Below, piece after piece: positions 12,392 to 23,975 of a stretch of 64,000 bases of DNA. The stretch's first letter is position 1. Each line of letters opens with the position of its first letter. A program made the translations under genes and the position numbers. A model generated the notes under the pieces. It made no database searches, was not told where the DNA came from, and saw nothing but the letters and a program-made list of their open reading frames with translations. This DNA comes from Cephalotus follicularis (taxonomy: Eukaryota; Streptophyta; Magnoliopsida; Oxalidales; Cephalotaceae), in the NCBI GenBank assembly GCA_001972305.1, contig BDDD01002254.1:1-64000 (forward strand), in the 5' to 3' direction.

Positions 12392-12898
12392 ACTTCCGTA
12401 GTAGTGTGATTTGACTACGGCGTCTCTGAGTGTATGAACGAATCCCATGAGGTGGATTTGTGGATCCGCTATGTGATAGAGGCGTATGAATCGATTCTAG
12501 TTTATGTGATCTGAGGTGAATTCAGATATGTGGTCCGAAGTGTGATCGGACATATGTGTATGAGAATTGACATGTGTAGTGCCGTACACTTCAATTCTAG
12601 TGGGCATGTGGAATTAGCTCCTCCCTTGCCAAATTTATGATATGTGATATGAATATGGCTCAGTATGTTTTAAACAATTATGATTTCGATGTTTCGTAAT
12701 TGTTTCGAAAGATATGCAAATGTTTTACGAACTACGGTTTATAGCGTTTTAAATTATTTCGTAATTGTTTCGAAAGATATGAATATGATTTAATTGTTTT
12801 ATCTGTTTACGATTTCAGTTACGTTATTATTGAAATATTAACGTTTTTAAATTACCGTTTACTGTTTTATTTCCCTTATTCGTACTGAGGTTTGCTCA

Positions 12899-12923
12899 GC
12901 CGCGTTTTTGTTTTCCATGCGGC
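12899..12923 (+). promoter_or_regulatory. LTR stem-loop 1 (H)
   Basis: GCCGC and GCGGC pair around a T-rich loop, followed at once by an acceptor-like GGCAGG. It sits 350 bp from the LTR end, equivalent to the TTAGCC/GGCTAA stem-loop of other LTRs. Confidence 0.6.
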
Positions 12924-13211
12924 AGGTTTTCAGGAGCAGCGGGGGAAAGTGTGATTGAGTGATGACCACCTCTTATGATAGGAACCCTAGGATGCGATCC
13001 TTATGTTTTATGTTTATTGGTCAAACGTTGATTATTATGTTTCATGTTTTAAATTGGAACCTTATTATGTTTTGATTTTTTTTTTCCGCAACCACTTAAT
13101 ATGTTAAATGTTAAGTTTTAAATGTTTTCGTATGACTGCCACGTTTTCGGCTGTCTTTGGCTATTAAAAGTAAACCCTGTGATTTATTAAGTTATGTTAT
13201 ATATGATATGA

Positions 13212-13263
13212 CCCTGTGACGACTCCCGCCGTCCGGGCCCTGTGACGACTCCCGCCGTCCGGG
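13212..13263 (+). repeat. 26-bp tandem duplication at the end of H
   Basis: Two exact copies (13212-13237, 13238-13263) of a unit starting CCCTGTGACGACTCCC lie just inside the LTR terminus. Confidence 0.95.
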
Positions 13264-13631
13264 GGTGTTACATCCCACCTCCCCCAAAGGTGTCACCCAA
13301 AACTCCATGTGCTAAGCCCATCATTACTCACACAAAAATATCTCATTTAATCTTTGTTTAATCACTTCCTTTATTTGCATTACAAGTGTTACCATAAGAG
13401 CTTGCCAAGTGTCATACAAAGAAGCATGAAACAAAGTAGCTTCTCCAAGAAACTTTCCTCCATCAAGTGACACATGCCGTGCATATGTTACTTGTCCAAA
13501 AATTAGGCGGGACCCGATTGCCTGGATTGAAATATGGTAAAGACGATAAGTGTCCAGAATTCTCTCAAGATTCCGTTTACTCATTTCAATTAGTCACCCG
13601 ACCATCAAAATGAACCTAGATCAACATATCA

Positions 13632-14742
13632 TATTATTCTAGGTGTGGAATTGACTTCCATGTATTATGTCCATTTACCAACAATCCAGAACAATGTCCT
13701 GACTACAGTAGATGTCACTATTTTCTTTATCTTTATCTTGGCTCTGACTATGACTTAGGATAAGGATATGTGTCAACCCTAGTAATGTCATAATTCTAAT
13801 TAATCAGTAATCCCAACACGACTATATGTAGACATTTCTGGATACCTTATTTCCAGTCCACCTACACCTGGCCAGGTATTTACAAGCTCATAATGGATAC
13901 AGATACTTTAGAACCTATCACCCTCACATTACGCGTGATGATTCCAAGTTGAGTCCTCTCCTACATCCATATAGATCCTCAAGACCCAAAGACCACAATT
14001 TTTCCAGCTCCCCGAAAGAACTGGGTAAGGTGGAGATCAAAGCTAGGAAGTCTCTACACAATGCAAAGCAGTTGCTCAGGTCTAAGGGAATACGCAGATC
14101 CTCTCAGGTTTTGCAAGTCATTCAAGTCTATACACTACTATAACAAATAGGATTTACTACTGACACTCGATATGTGACTATCCAAGTAGTGTTCCTATAA
14201 TGGGTCATGTTCAGTGTACATGCTCCAAGCATGCACCCCATATTAGCTCTAGGGATTTCACCCAGGTGGTAATGAGATCATCCACCCCCCACTCAAGCGA
14301 GCATAATATAACAAGTCTATGCGGTTCACTAATGTCTAAAGAGTGAACCTATGACTTGGAAAAATTTAGTCATAAGGGATAAGGGAGTCAATCTAATAGC
14401 CCTCGTCTTGACATCCAACCCTTTATGACAAGGCTCCATATATGTAGGCAGTTTAATAAAACAACTTCATAAATACAATAAAACATATATAGGCTGTCTT
14501 TATAAATAAAGTTTGCACATAGTAACATAAAAGAATATGATGGTTTACATTAAAAGTAGAGTTTACATGAACAATTTGTCACCTAGTGGCTTCACTGGTC
14601 ACTCACCCTCTAACACATTTTTATTTTCCATTCATTAAATTTATTACCATCAAAGAAATTGGGCATATTATTAAAACAGTTATCATTAACAAAGGTTGCC
14701 ATGGATCAAACGAATTTGAATTAAGATTAACAGTTAGAAACT
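13632..14742 (-). other. Non-coding interior of element L
   Basis: There is no recognisable gene. It lies on the internal side of the primer-binding site at 14743-14754. It probably belongs to a minus-strand large non-coding LTR element; no gag or pol motif was seen on either strand. Confidence 0.4.
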
Positions 14743-14754
14743 ACTCTGATACCA
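14743..14754 (-). promoter_or_regulatory. Primer-binding site of element L
   Basis: ACTCTGATACCA is one base off the reverse complement of the initiator-tRNA-Met site. An LTR starting TGAAGGGTCC follows two bases later. Confidence 0.7.
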
Positions 14755-14756
14755 AT

Positions 14757-15991
14757 TGAAGGGTCCGCAAAAGGCAACCAAGAAGGGGGTGAATTGGTTA
14801 TGCAAAAAAATAACCACCCTTTTTAAAGATTAAAAAAGCAATAATGATAAAAACAAAGAAGTTACTCTAAACAGTAAATTAAATAGCAAATAAAGTAAAG
14901 AGTAAGAGATAGAGAAATGCAAACGAGGTTATAGTGGTTCGGCAAACCGTGCCTACGTCCACTCTCACAAGCCGCGCTTGAGCCCGATCACAAACAGCGA
15001 CTCTGGAATTTTACAAGCTGAATCCTAACTCGGATTTTTACGAGCTAAATCCTAACTCGGATTTTCAAAAGATAAATCCTAACTTTGGGTAAGGTACTAA
15101 TGACCTTGGGTATACAATGGATTTCTGAGTGTTTGTAATGTTTAAAAACCTCTCAAAATGTTGAATAACAAAAATAGTAATTGTTCAAAGGATCTCATAA
15201 AAGAACTTTGTAAACTATAGCTCAAAACTATTCTTTCTTGCTCTTGCATAACTTGGATATTTCTTGTGTGAGTAGTTGATTATTTCTTCATGATCTGGGC
15301 CTCTGTTTATAGCTTTCAGATGAATATTACCGTTGCTAGAGTCCAGGAATCGTCAGAGAGCCATTTGAATCAAGTATGGAAAGTCTTCACCATTTCAGTA
15401 CTTTCAAATTTTTCAGATTTCATGTCTGGCGGTCATTGGTGTTGACGTGTACGCATGGCGTTGATGTCTATCTCCTTATGCATTAACTCCTGTGGCTTTC
15501 TGCATTGCTACTTCAAGCCCTTGTTCATCTTCAGTTCTATTTACATTGACGGGCATCCATGGCGTTAACATATAGACACAAGATGTTGACGCTATAATGT
15601 ATGTCCTTTAACGTCTAAACTCACTGTCCGAAATGTGCACCATTTGCGTTGACGTCTTGATATGGCATTGACGTCTATAGGCAAGGTGTTGACTCCACTT
15701 GTTTTCAGCGTTAAGATGAAGTTGACGTCTTTCCTCATGACGTTGATGTAAATCATAAGTTTCTCGGCATGTTGACGCGGATAAAGATCACGTTGACGAG
15801 GATCATCTTTCAAATCCCATAACATGTACTTATTCCTAGTACGTTGACGTCTAAAACTTAGTCGTTGACGCCAAAAAGACTTATCTGCAAGTTTTAGCTT
15901 TCTTACATTGCGAGTTAACATTGTTAGAGATTACTTCACATCAAACACATAGATTAGGTATTTTTTAATCATCAAAACAAAGATTGTAACA
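14757..15991 (-). repeat. Element L 5' LTR, Ty1/copia-like
   Basis: It starts TGAAGGGTCC beside the primer site; the end ...ATTGTAACA at 15991 is my best guess. It shares the block TATAGTGGTTCGGCAAACCG and CCTACGTCCACTC (14931-14964) with the LTR of F at 60632-60662, and an ATCATCAAAA block near the end, so L and F belong to related families. On the minus strand a TATA-like GCTATAAACA lies near 15320. Confidence 0.55.
15426..15872 (-). repeat. GTTGACGTC-type array in L
   Basis: About a dozen GTTGACGTC, GTTGATGTC and ATTGACG words lie in 450 bp, directly upstream of the likely TATA box on the minus strand. The core looks like GTCGAC with one CpG transition. Confidence 0.75.
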
Positions 15992-17459
15992 TATGAATGT
16001 CATAGAGCTAAAGACTTAGGTATGTAACTTTTACATGTCCTTCTGTCTTCCTCTTTGTGATGGTAGTTTTCTGTTTTGGCTTAGGGTTTCCTAACCCTAG
16101 CCAAACCTTTGTAGTTTTATCGCTTAGGGTTTGGCAAGGGTTTTCTCAACCCTAGCCGAACCCTGGCTCTCTTCATGGTTACCCTTAAAAACCCATAGGG
16201 TTAGGGTTTTGATGCTTGTTTTGGTAGATGCATGTTTAGGGTTTTATATGTGATATTTGTGTTTGTTTTGTGCTTTAGGGTTTTGACTTAGGGTTTTTGG
16301 TGCCCTATCCAAACCCTAAAGCTTCTTGTGGGCAACCTTTGGGTATGGCATTTTAAGGGTTAGGGTTACATGACATTGGATTAGGGTTTTGGTGTGCAAC
16401 CCTAATCCATTTTGTGTTTTGCAATTTTTTCGGGTTATGAAAACCCTATGTCAACCGGCCCCTTGTGCATGCATATTTCTTTCTTGGTTCAATTGGAAAG
16501 TTTAATTAGATGATCATTGGCCTTATTGGACTAATTATGGACTCAGAATTAGGGTACTCCATTGCTTGAGAGTTAAAATTGAAAAATTATACCCTAGTAG
16601 CTTCTAAACCATAAATTGGTCCAACCGGCATTTAAGCCTTACAACATTATGGACCTAGGGCTTAGGGTTGAAACCAAAAAAATTTAACCCAAAAGTCCTC
16701 AAGCAATGGGACGTACTAGAACACAAAGTCCATAATTGTACCAATAATCCAAGGATCACTAATGTAGCTTTCAATCAAACCGATCTAACTAATCATCCAA
16801 GCATGAATGGGCACGGGTAGGAGCAAGGGTTTCACTAACCCGAGCTTTGGCCATGCAAAGTAATAAATTGGGGTTTACACACAAAAATCCTAATACATAT
16901 CATCCAACGCGTGGGTAACAAGCCTAAACCCAAACAGTTAGCCAGGGTTCCCACTTGGAACCCTTAAGGTTCGGCCAGGGTATACAAACCCTATCTAGAT
17001 ACCGAAGCTGCCACAACAAAAAGGAATAAGGAAGGATGTTTAGAAGCACTTACCAAAAGTGTTCTACTCCTTCCTTGCTGTGCTCCCTTTACCATTGAAT
17101 CCAAGCTCCCATCTTCATTAAAATTGCTCCATTACACACGGCCAACAATATTTGTGAAGGCTCTTTGAAGATGGAGAAGGTTTGTGCTTAACTCCTAAAG
17201 TAATCTTCACTATTGTTAAGAAAAAATTGAAGATGCAAATTATCTCCACCTAAAGTGATGATGGAGGGTAAGAGGAGGTTGATTTGTTCTCTACTCTTCA
17301 AGAGCATGAAGCTCAAGCCATATCCTCCAATAGAAGACTAAGAGATGGCACAAAGGAAGAGAAGAATGAGGAAGAGCTTTTTGACGGGTTAAGAAGAAAG
17401 GGGAAAAAAGTGTGCAAAGTTTTAGATAGGGGTGTCCCTACATGCCACTAGGGGCCTTT
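15992..17459. other. Unassigned stretch rich in telomere-type AGGGTTT words
   Basis: From about 16080 to 16990, AGGGTTT, AACCCTA and AAACCCTA words recur many times in both orientations, separated by ordinary sequence and never in tandem. No ORF of interest is present. A donor-like TGGTAAGTGC on the minus strand near 17055, followed by A/G-rich leader, resembles the LTRs nearby, so part of it may be another old LTR. Confidence 0.5.
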
Positions 17460-17602
17460 TGTCACACCCCGCTTTCCAATTTAAGACAACATATAAAGAG
17501 GTAAGGCAATCAACACAGTATAATCCAGCTCATACAAAATTACCAATAAATAAAAACCTTCAATAGCGGAAGCAATAACGTAAATGAGCCGAAATTAACA
17601 TA

Positions 17603-17628
17603 CATCACGCATCCCATACTACGTGATG
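17603..17628 (-). promoter_or_regulatory. LTR stem-loop 2 (I)
   Basis: CATCACG and CGTGATG form a perfect 7-bp stem around a loop with CCCATACTA. Confidence 0.65.
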
Positions 17629-17885
17629 CCCAACAAGTTTATAAATGATACCCACGTCATTGTCGATGGCCCAAAACGGAGCGTGATAAATACAGTACGA
17701 GATAAATTAAATATCCTTTGTTACAATAATCCAATAACATAACCCATGTTCATTAATCCAACTTACCAAAATCATTGTTTAGTAATCCAATACATAAGAT
17801 AGAAGAAACAACTCAGTCTTCTCCTTTAAAACTCCTTGCATGCTCCATATCAAAATCCACTCCATCAATATGTTACAGTAGGGGA

Positions 17886-17910
17886 TTAGCCTTTGTCCTC
17901 ACTCGGCTAA
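17886..17910 (-). promoter_or_regulatory. LTR stem-loop 1 (I)
   Basis: TTAGCC/GGCTAA perfect 6-bp stem with a 13-nt loop, 425 bp from the 3' end of the LTR. Confidence 0.65.
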
Positions 17911-18823
17911 GTGAATAACTTATAAACACAGTTTAGGTAAGATGATAATGAGTATCATGAATGAATGCATTATGATGCAGTATGACATGAAGTTTTCATA
18001 GGAATATATCTCCGTATATACATGTATAAAAAAATATGCATGCTCACAGTACAAGTATAACTCATAAGTTATCCCAACACAGGCAGTAAATATGTTCCAA
18101 AAGGAACCAGACAGTCTAGTTGTCCTGATCGTCGCCACCTCCTGGCCCCAATGTCAAGCACTATTACCCCATCCCCGTTTGCGAACGGTTTTGGAGCAAG
18201 TCCTTCGTAAGTTGCTTAGCACGATGGCTAAACCAACAGCAGGTTACTAGCACAGCGGCTGAGTAATCAACAAGTTATTAGGACAGCGGCTAATAATCAA
18301 CAGGCACAAGCATCTCACAATACAAGTCAAGCAATAAAATATAATTACTTGATCAAATATATTTGTTTAAAATATATTACTCCGTTCACAAGTTGTGATA
18401 AGTTATAAAACTTAAAACAATACATTTGATTGGGTAACCAATCCTTTAGAACATTTCTCCGTCTTTGGGAATACTTCCATACTCATTTCGAAAATATATA
18501 AAATCGTATGTTGACAAATATATATTTTCGCATAATACATTGATTGCATAATCAATCCTTTAAACATTTATCAGTCATTGGAAAATACTTTCCCGATCAT
18601 CTCGAAAATATATAAAATCATATGTTGACAAATATACATTGTCGTACAAAATGATTATAATAAACATACAAGCTTTTCAAAATGGTTAACACTTTTTAGA
18701 AATCAACCATAATCCAAATCACAGTAATAATGCAAAGATATGCTTAGAATGCATCTAAGATCGTTACTAGAGTCGCTTCGGGTCTAGCGGGTCCCATTCG
18801 AGTGAAATTCCATTGAACAGGAC

Positions 18824-18951
18824 CATAGACGTCGATGTCTATCCCTAAAGCGTCGACGTCTTTACCCTAATGCGTCGATCCTATGTTCACTTAATCCCAT
18901 GCGTATTTGGATCAAAGACGTCGATGTCTTTCCAAAGACGTCGATGTCTTT
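18824..18951 (-). repeat. TCGA palindrome cluster, slot 2b, LTR I
   Basis: About five copies of AGACGTCGATGTCT-like words, including two adjacent copies of CAAAGACGTCGATGTCTTT. Confidence 0.88.
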
Positions 18952-19165
18952 ATGATTCCAGGAAGAATCAGTTCGCGAATCTTGATTCTGGAGGGTAGAA
19001 TCTGGCCTTTTAATCCTTCATGGAAGCGAATCTCAATTTCTCATCGTATAAGGCATGCTACTGGTTAACAGGGAACATAACCAGAACATCGTTTCATGCA
19101 TAAAACATGTAATCCCAAGGGCAGTTCACCAACATCAGTAAACACTACTGTGCTACAATACCCAG

Positions 19166-19322
19166 AAAAGGCGTCGATGTCTTTCACATCCACACAAGTA
19201 GGTATAACATTACTGTTACATAAAGCCTAGAAAAGGAATCGATGTCTTTACTCAAGCATCGATGTCTTTCACGTTTTCACACAAAGGCATCGACGTCTTC
19301 CTGTAGACGTCGATGTCTATCC
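19166..19322 (-). repeat. TCGA palindrome cluster, slot 2a, LTR I
   Basis: About five copies of GGCGTCGATGTCTTT and near variants, 1.07-1.23 kb after the LTR start. Confidence 0.88.
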
Positions 19323-20065
19323 TACCCAGAACGTTTTCTCCACAGTTTTAACACACCAAGCCATTATCAAATCCATCCTTTACACAACCAATTCACATAT
19401 TCATGTAATCACGCATACATGGTTAACTCCTTATATCACAGTGACACCACAACAAGTCCAGAATCACAATTCAACCATTAACGTGCAACTCATCATGTTA
19501 TTCATTAACTTAAAACCCAAAATGCATGTATAAGAATCATCACTTTCCCCTACCTTGCTGTTCCAAGTTAGGAACTGGAAAGTCCACCCCTTTGGGTTCC
19601 CAGGTTCTGGCCACAGCAGCTCCAAGATCCTCTTAGCAACTGCTACCCACGAGCTCCAAGTCTTTAGCTCCAATAGCTCAACAATGGTGGCCCTCACACT
19701 CACTGGTTTTCTTTCCTTTCTTTCCTTTAGTGTTTTAACGAGAGAGAGAGGAAGGAGGTGGTGTTTTATTATGGCAGGAACCCTCCCCTTTTCTCTTTGC
19801 TTCACAGATAACCACACACTCTCGTGCTCCCCTTCTCCCTCTCTTGTTTTTTTTTGGCTCATTTCCCTTCCTTTCTGCAGGTTGTAGGTGTAAGTGGGAT
19901 ATCCTTTTGCATGCACCATGTCATGGACTCGTTTGGGGCATGCCTGGAAACACACCAGCATGATGAACACGTTGCAATGTGCATGTTAAGGCGTCTGGGT
20001 GATGCCTCAAAGATCACCCATTGCATGTTACTCTGTCAGGGTATAACGTGACAGATGTTCTTTAC

Positions 20066-20222
20066 AAAGGCGTCGACGTCTTTCCTTAGACGTCGATGTC
20101 TTTCCCCTTTTTGTAAGAACGTGTCGATGCCTTCTCTCCATGTCGACGTGCATGCCCATGCATTCACATGTACCTTGGTTCCAATTGGCGTCGACGTCTT
20201 TCCAAAGACATCGACGCGTTTC
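20066..20222 (-). repeat. TCGA palindrome cluster, slot 1, LTR I
   Basis: About six copies of CGTCGACGTCTTTCC / AGACGTCGATGTCTTT words, 170-325 bp after the LTR start and upstream of the likely TATA box. Confidence 0.88.
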
Positions 20223-20921
20223 TTCCAAAACTACGCCGTTTTCAAGTTTAACTCACATAATTCTTTCCCCAAACAATATTTAGGGTTTGTAAGCATCTTT
20301 GAGGTTGAAATCTCAAACATTTTCATTAATTAAAATTTAAGATTGCATCTTAAATCAAAATATTACAATCATGAAAATACCGGGCGTTACAGCTTTATGC
20401 TTGTAAATAAACACTCTTTATTTATAACATTCTTAGTTCCATTCATGTTCAATGTGCATATTAAATTCAAAATTGCATTTGCTATATGTGTAATCTCAAC
20501 CGTAATTATGGAATCAGAATAATTAACACATTAACTAAATACACATATAGCGCCCTGTAGAACAAGGGTTGGATCTCAAGCATGGGTGGTTATGAGTATG
20601 ACATTGTAACACGTGGCATTACTCTCTATCTAATAACAATACAATGGTCGGGACTAGCAATATAAAAATGCGAAAAAACTTAAAACTTTACAATACATAT
20701 CATGAAGTGGAAGATACAATGCAACAATCCATGTTTACAGTACAGTACAAATGTTTTACAATACACTTATCAACTCTTCAATACAGTACCAGTAAGAACT
20801 CTGTCATATCCACACAAACCCCTCGGTTAATAGCGTCTTCAATCCTTCGGTCCACTGCTACCTACCGCCCTACCTATGCCGCACATAAATGTAAAACACA
20901 GCCCCACCCCAAAGGATGTGG

Positions 20922-20938
20922 TTAGCCACACTGGCTAA
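20922..20938 (-). promoter_or_regulatory. LTR stem-loop 1 (A, 3' LTR)
   Basis: TTAGCCA and TGGCTAA form a perfect 7-bp stem with a 3-nt loop, a compact version of stem-loop 1. Confidence 0.6.
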
Positions 20939-21815
20939 GCAAAAACCTCATGCAGCATGTATGCATGTACAATGTACAATATTGGTGACAATCTATGCAA
21001 TAACAATGTGAGGTGTACAATATCAATGCATGACATGGCAAATGCATATGTACAGTTTGCGATCAGACTACCCGTATGACAATGGCCCATAACAGAGCAT
21101 ACAAATAGGATCTATAACATTCAATCAATGGCAGACACTCAATGGTGGTGTATAAAACATCCAATCGATAAATCAATATCCTATAGAGCATGCGACCTCG
21201 GGTCATTACAATGTCAATCGTTAGCAATGATAAATCCCACGGAAGGTAGCCCTTCGAAAAAGGTGGGAGATCTATCTACTGTTCTCAGACTAATCAGGTC
21301 TGGAACTCGTAGATCTTCCAGCCTATGGCTGGGTCAATACAATATCGATGAGCTACAACCTTGGGGGAGCTACTATACCGTTAGGGAGCTACGACCCTCC
21401 GGGAGCATCAATCGTCAATCAATCGTTACCGCTCGTCAGCGGGTCAATACAATGCAATAAATGAAACGATCAACGAAATAGGTGGACAGAGTCAACAACC
21501 TAACATGCCGACACGAATCATGAAGTCACTCCATAGGATCCAAACAATACAATCAATCATGTAAGTACAATATCATTACAATGTCAATAAGCAAAGTCAA
21601 TGAGTGATGGTATCTAATGGAGGGTTGGGAATATGCGTCCAACTTACCTACTTAGACTCACATCACTCATGACTCAAGCAATCAATCAGTTGTAAAATCA
21701 TTAAAAACCATTTTCAAACACCTGAACACCTCAAGTGAGGCTCCCGTCAAGTGGAAATGTGAAAAGAAGTTGAAAACCAGCTTTAAAGTAGTAAAAAACT
21801 CTTTTCAGTCCAGTT

Positions 21816-22150
21816 GGCGTCATTGTCCTTGGTGAAAGACGTCGACGCATCTGTAAAACGATGGAAAGATGTCAAAGTCTTTGAAAGACATCGATGTCTT
21901 TCTCTATTTGTGTAGATATCTGGCAGAAAGTCGTCGATGTCCTTGAAGAAAGACGTCGACGCGTTTCAATAAAAATAGGCTGGGAATACGCATCGATGTT
22001 TTACATCGATGTCTTTCATGGGGAAAAACATCTCGAGGCAAAGATGTCGATGTCTCTCAAAGACGTCGATGTATTTGCTGCGGAATCACAGATACATCAC
22101 TTTGAAGAGAAAGACATCGACGTCATGGGCTAGGGGTCGATGTCTTTACT
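21816..22150 (-). repeat. TCGA palindrome cluster in A 3' LTR
   Basis: About a dozen AAAGACRTCGAYGTCTTT-like words in 335 bp, 0.70-1.04 kb after the LTR start and downstream of the donor-like site (slot 2). No slot-1 cluster is seen. Confidence 0.88.
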
Positions 22151-22671
22151 GGGCAGGGTCGAGTTTTGTGTAAAAAAAACTAGCCAATCTCACACCAAAA
22201 TACAATTTAAAGCCATTCTTTGAAAACCAAGGTTTAAAATGAATCATTTGAGGTTAGTAAAACTTATTACAACCTTCAAAAATCAGTTTTAATCCTCCTA
22301 GATCAGTTAGATCAAGGAAATCAATGAGAACCCTAGTTTTACAATTCATTTCCATTCAATAATTCAATCATTCAATAAATCATGCAATTCAATCAATCAT
22401 GCATTTAAGAAATAAGCAATTCAAGTAGGGAAGTCGTACCTTTAACGAAGCTTCAAAAGTTGAGCTTCCGATCAATCAATCGGTTGGGAAACTTGAAGAA
22501 TCCACTACAATCTTGATCCAATAAAGGAAAGGTGAGACTTCAATTATTGTTTGCTGTTGGAGGTGCGATCCTGAGCTGCTATGGAGGAGGAGGCTGCTGG
22601 TTAGGAGAGAGAGAGAGGAGGAGAAGGATAGAGAGAGGGAGAAGAATGAGTGAAATGAGAGGAATGGCTAA

Positions 22672-22696
22672 GGAATTGGCTTATATAGCCAATTCC
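22672..22696 (-). promoter_or_regulatory. TATA box inside a 10-bp inverted repeat (A 3' LTR)
   Basis: TATAT is flanked by perfect arms GGAATTGGCT and AGCCAATTCC, giving TATATAAG on the minus strand about 165 bp after the LTR start. It is the likely core promoter. The other LTR (59601-59625) keeps the TATA but has changes in one arm. Confidence 0.6.
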
Positions 22697-22854
22697 ACCA
22701 ACTCTCCGAAACTCAGCCCAAAATCCCGACTATACATGCATTTAACCAATACAATAACAATAGGTATAGGAATACCTCAATTCAATAAAATTTGATACGG
22801 TCCAATACGGTACAGTATGCATGAACAACACAAAAGCGAATTCGGCTCGTCACA

Positions 22855-22871
22855 TTCTCCCCTCCTTAAAA
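22855..22871 (-). promoter_or_regulatory. Polypurine tract of A
   Basis: On the minus strand TTTTAAGGAGGGGAGAA runs directly into the LTR start TGTGACG. Confidence 0.85.
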
Positions 22872-22907
22872 GAATCTGGTCCCCAGATTCACCAGTCAAT
22901 CGATCAG

Positions 22908-23975
22908 TCAGTCAAATAGGAAGGGATATCTCTCTCTCATATCGTCCTCACACTCCCAGGTGTGCTCCATAGAACCATGATACTGCCATAGAACACTGAC
23001 AAGAGGAATGGTCTTGTTCCTCAAAACTCTGATATGTCTGTCAATAGTCTGTATAGGAGTCTCAATAAATGATAAGTCAGGTTCCAGCTGACTCTGACTA
23101 TACTCAATGATGTGTGAAGGATCTCGAACATATCTCCTCAACTGAGAAACATGGAACACATTATGAACTCCCAACAATGCTGGAGGCAAGCCAAGCCTGT
23201 AAACAAGTCGTCCAATATGATCCAATACCTCAAAAGGTCCAATAAAACGAGGAGAAAGCTTCCCTTTCTTCCCGAATCTCATGACTCCATTAGTGGGCGA
23301 CACTTTGAGGAAAACATGGTCACCAACACCAAACTCCAAGCCTCTGCGATGAACATCACCATAGCTTTTCTGTCTACTCTGTGCAACAATCAATCGGTCT
23401 TTAATCAATTTCAGTTTCTCTGAGGTAATCTGTACAATCTCTGGCCCGAAAGTGCTCTTTTCACTGACCTGATCGCAATAAACTGGCGATCGACACTTCC
23501 TACCATATGGGGCTTCATAAGGAGCCATCTGTATGCTCTCATGGTAACTATTGTTATACGAGAACTCAATCAAATGCAAGTAGTCATCTCAATTACCTCC
23601 AAAGTCAAGAACGCATGCACGAAGCATATCCTCCAAAGACTGAATGGTCCTTTCGGACAAACCATCTATTTGGGGATGAAAAGCAGTGATGAAACTCAAT
23701 TTGGCACCCATAGCTACTTGTAACTTCCTCCAAAAACTGGAAGTGAAGCGAGAGTCTGGATCCGAAACAATGCTGACAGGAGCTCCATGTGCTTTAACAA
23801 TCTCTTTTATGAACAATCTAGACAACGTTTTTCTAGAATAAGTCATCTGAACCGGTAGAAAGTGGGCTGACTTCGTGAGCCGGTCGACAATAACCCATAT
23901 ATCATCGTGTCTGTCAGGAGTCAGAGGTAACCCTGACACAAAATCCATGGTAATGTGCTCCCATTTCCACTATCT
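22908..23975 (-). pseudogene. Element A integrase with chromodomain, HHCC deleted
   Basis: The catalytic core shows MDFVSGLP, SDPDSRFTSSFW and FHPQIDGLSERTIQ, so the three acidic residues remain. A stop separates 23589 and 23579. The tail contains FVGDHVFLKVSP-like, GPFEVLD and LRNKTIPLVSVLW, then TWECED and YPFLFD, a chromodomain-type end. At about 23975 the protein jumps from the RNase H tether (RIRDAQIVE) to the core (HYHGFCV): the whole zinc-binding HHCC domain is missing and the frame changes. The enzyme is dead. Confidence 0.88.

Larger units (their letters stand above)
10442..13272 (+). mobile_element. Solo LTR H (Ty3 chromovirus type, 2831 bp)
   Basis: It starts TGTAATACCC and ends GGGGGTGTTACA, flanked by the exact TSD TCCCA (10437-10441 and 13273-13277). 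There is no internal region, so it arose by recombination between two LTRs. Its 3' part is related to the LTR of element B (shared GCGGCAGG after the stem-loop and a CGACTCCC block before the end). A donor-like CGGTAATCTC lies near 11068. Confidence 0.92.
9822..13631 (-). repeat. Element M 5' LTR, split by solo LTR H
   Basis: The proposed LTR starts TGATATG beside the primer-binding site and ends CATATCA at 13625-13631, a perfect 7-bp terminal inverted repeat. Without H and its TSD it is about 974 bp. A second LTR copy is not in the window, so the right boundary rests only on the terminal repeat. Confidence 0.45.
17460..20391 (-). mobile_element. Solo LTR I (Ty3 chromovirus type, 2932 bp)
   Basis: On the + strand it runs from TGTCACACCCCGC to ACCGGGCGTTACA. 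Flanks are CCTTT (17455-17459) and GCTTT (20392-20396), a TSD with one mismatch. It is related along its length to the LTR of element C. On the minus strand a TATA-like ATAATAAAA lies near 19770, followed by a donor-like CAAGGTAGGG at about 19553. The ORF at 19464-19970 lies across this promoter/leader and has no known domain, so I do not call it a gene. Confidence 0.88.
20605..22854 (-). repeat. Element A 3' LTR (2250 bp)
   Basis: Its right end TCGTCACA touches the polypurine tract, and its sequence matches the pieces of the 5' LTR at 48303-49384, 56375-56782 and 59063-59783. At the left tip it lacks roughly 20 bp (CCCGTGCCCG...) present in the 5' copy. A donor-like AAAGGTACGA lies on the minus strand near 22441. 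Confidence 0.88.

Noticed and set aside
16080-16990. True interstitial telomere array
   Set aside because: The words are never in tandem and occur in both orientations.
19464-19970. 168-codon minus-strand ORF as a host gene
   Set aside because: It lies across the TATA/donor region of solo LTR I, is not preserved in related LTRs C, D and K, and has no recognisable domain.
18824-20222. CRISPR-like array of short repeats
   Set aside because: Spacing is irregular, the words vary, there are no unique spacers of constant length, and the context is a plant LTR.
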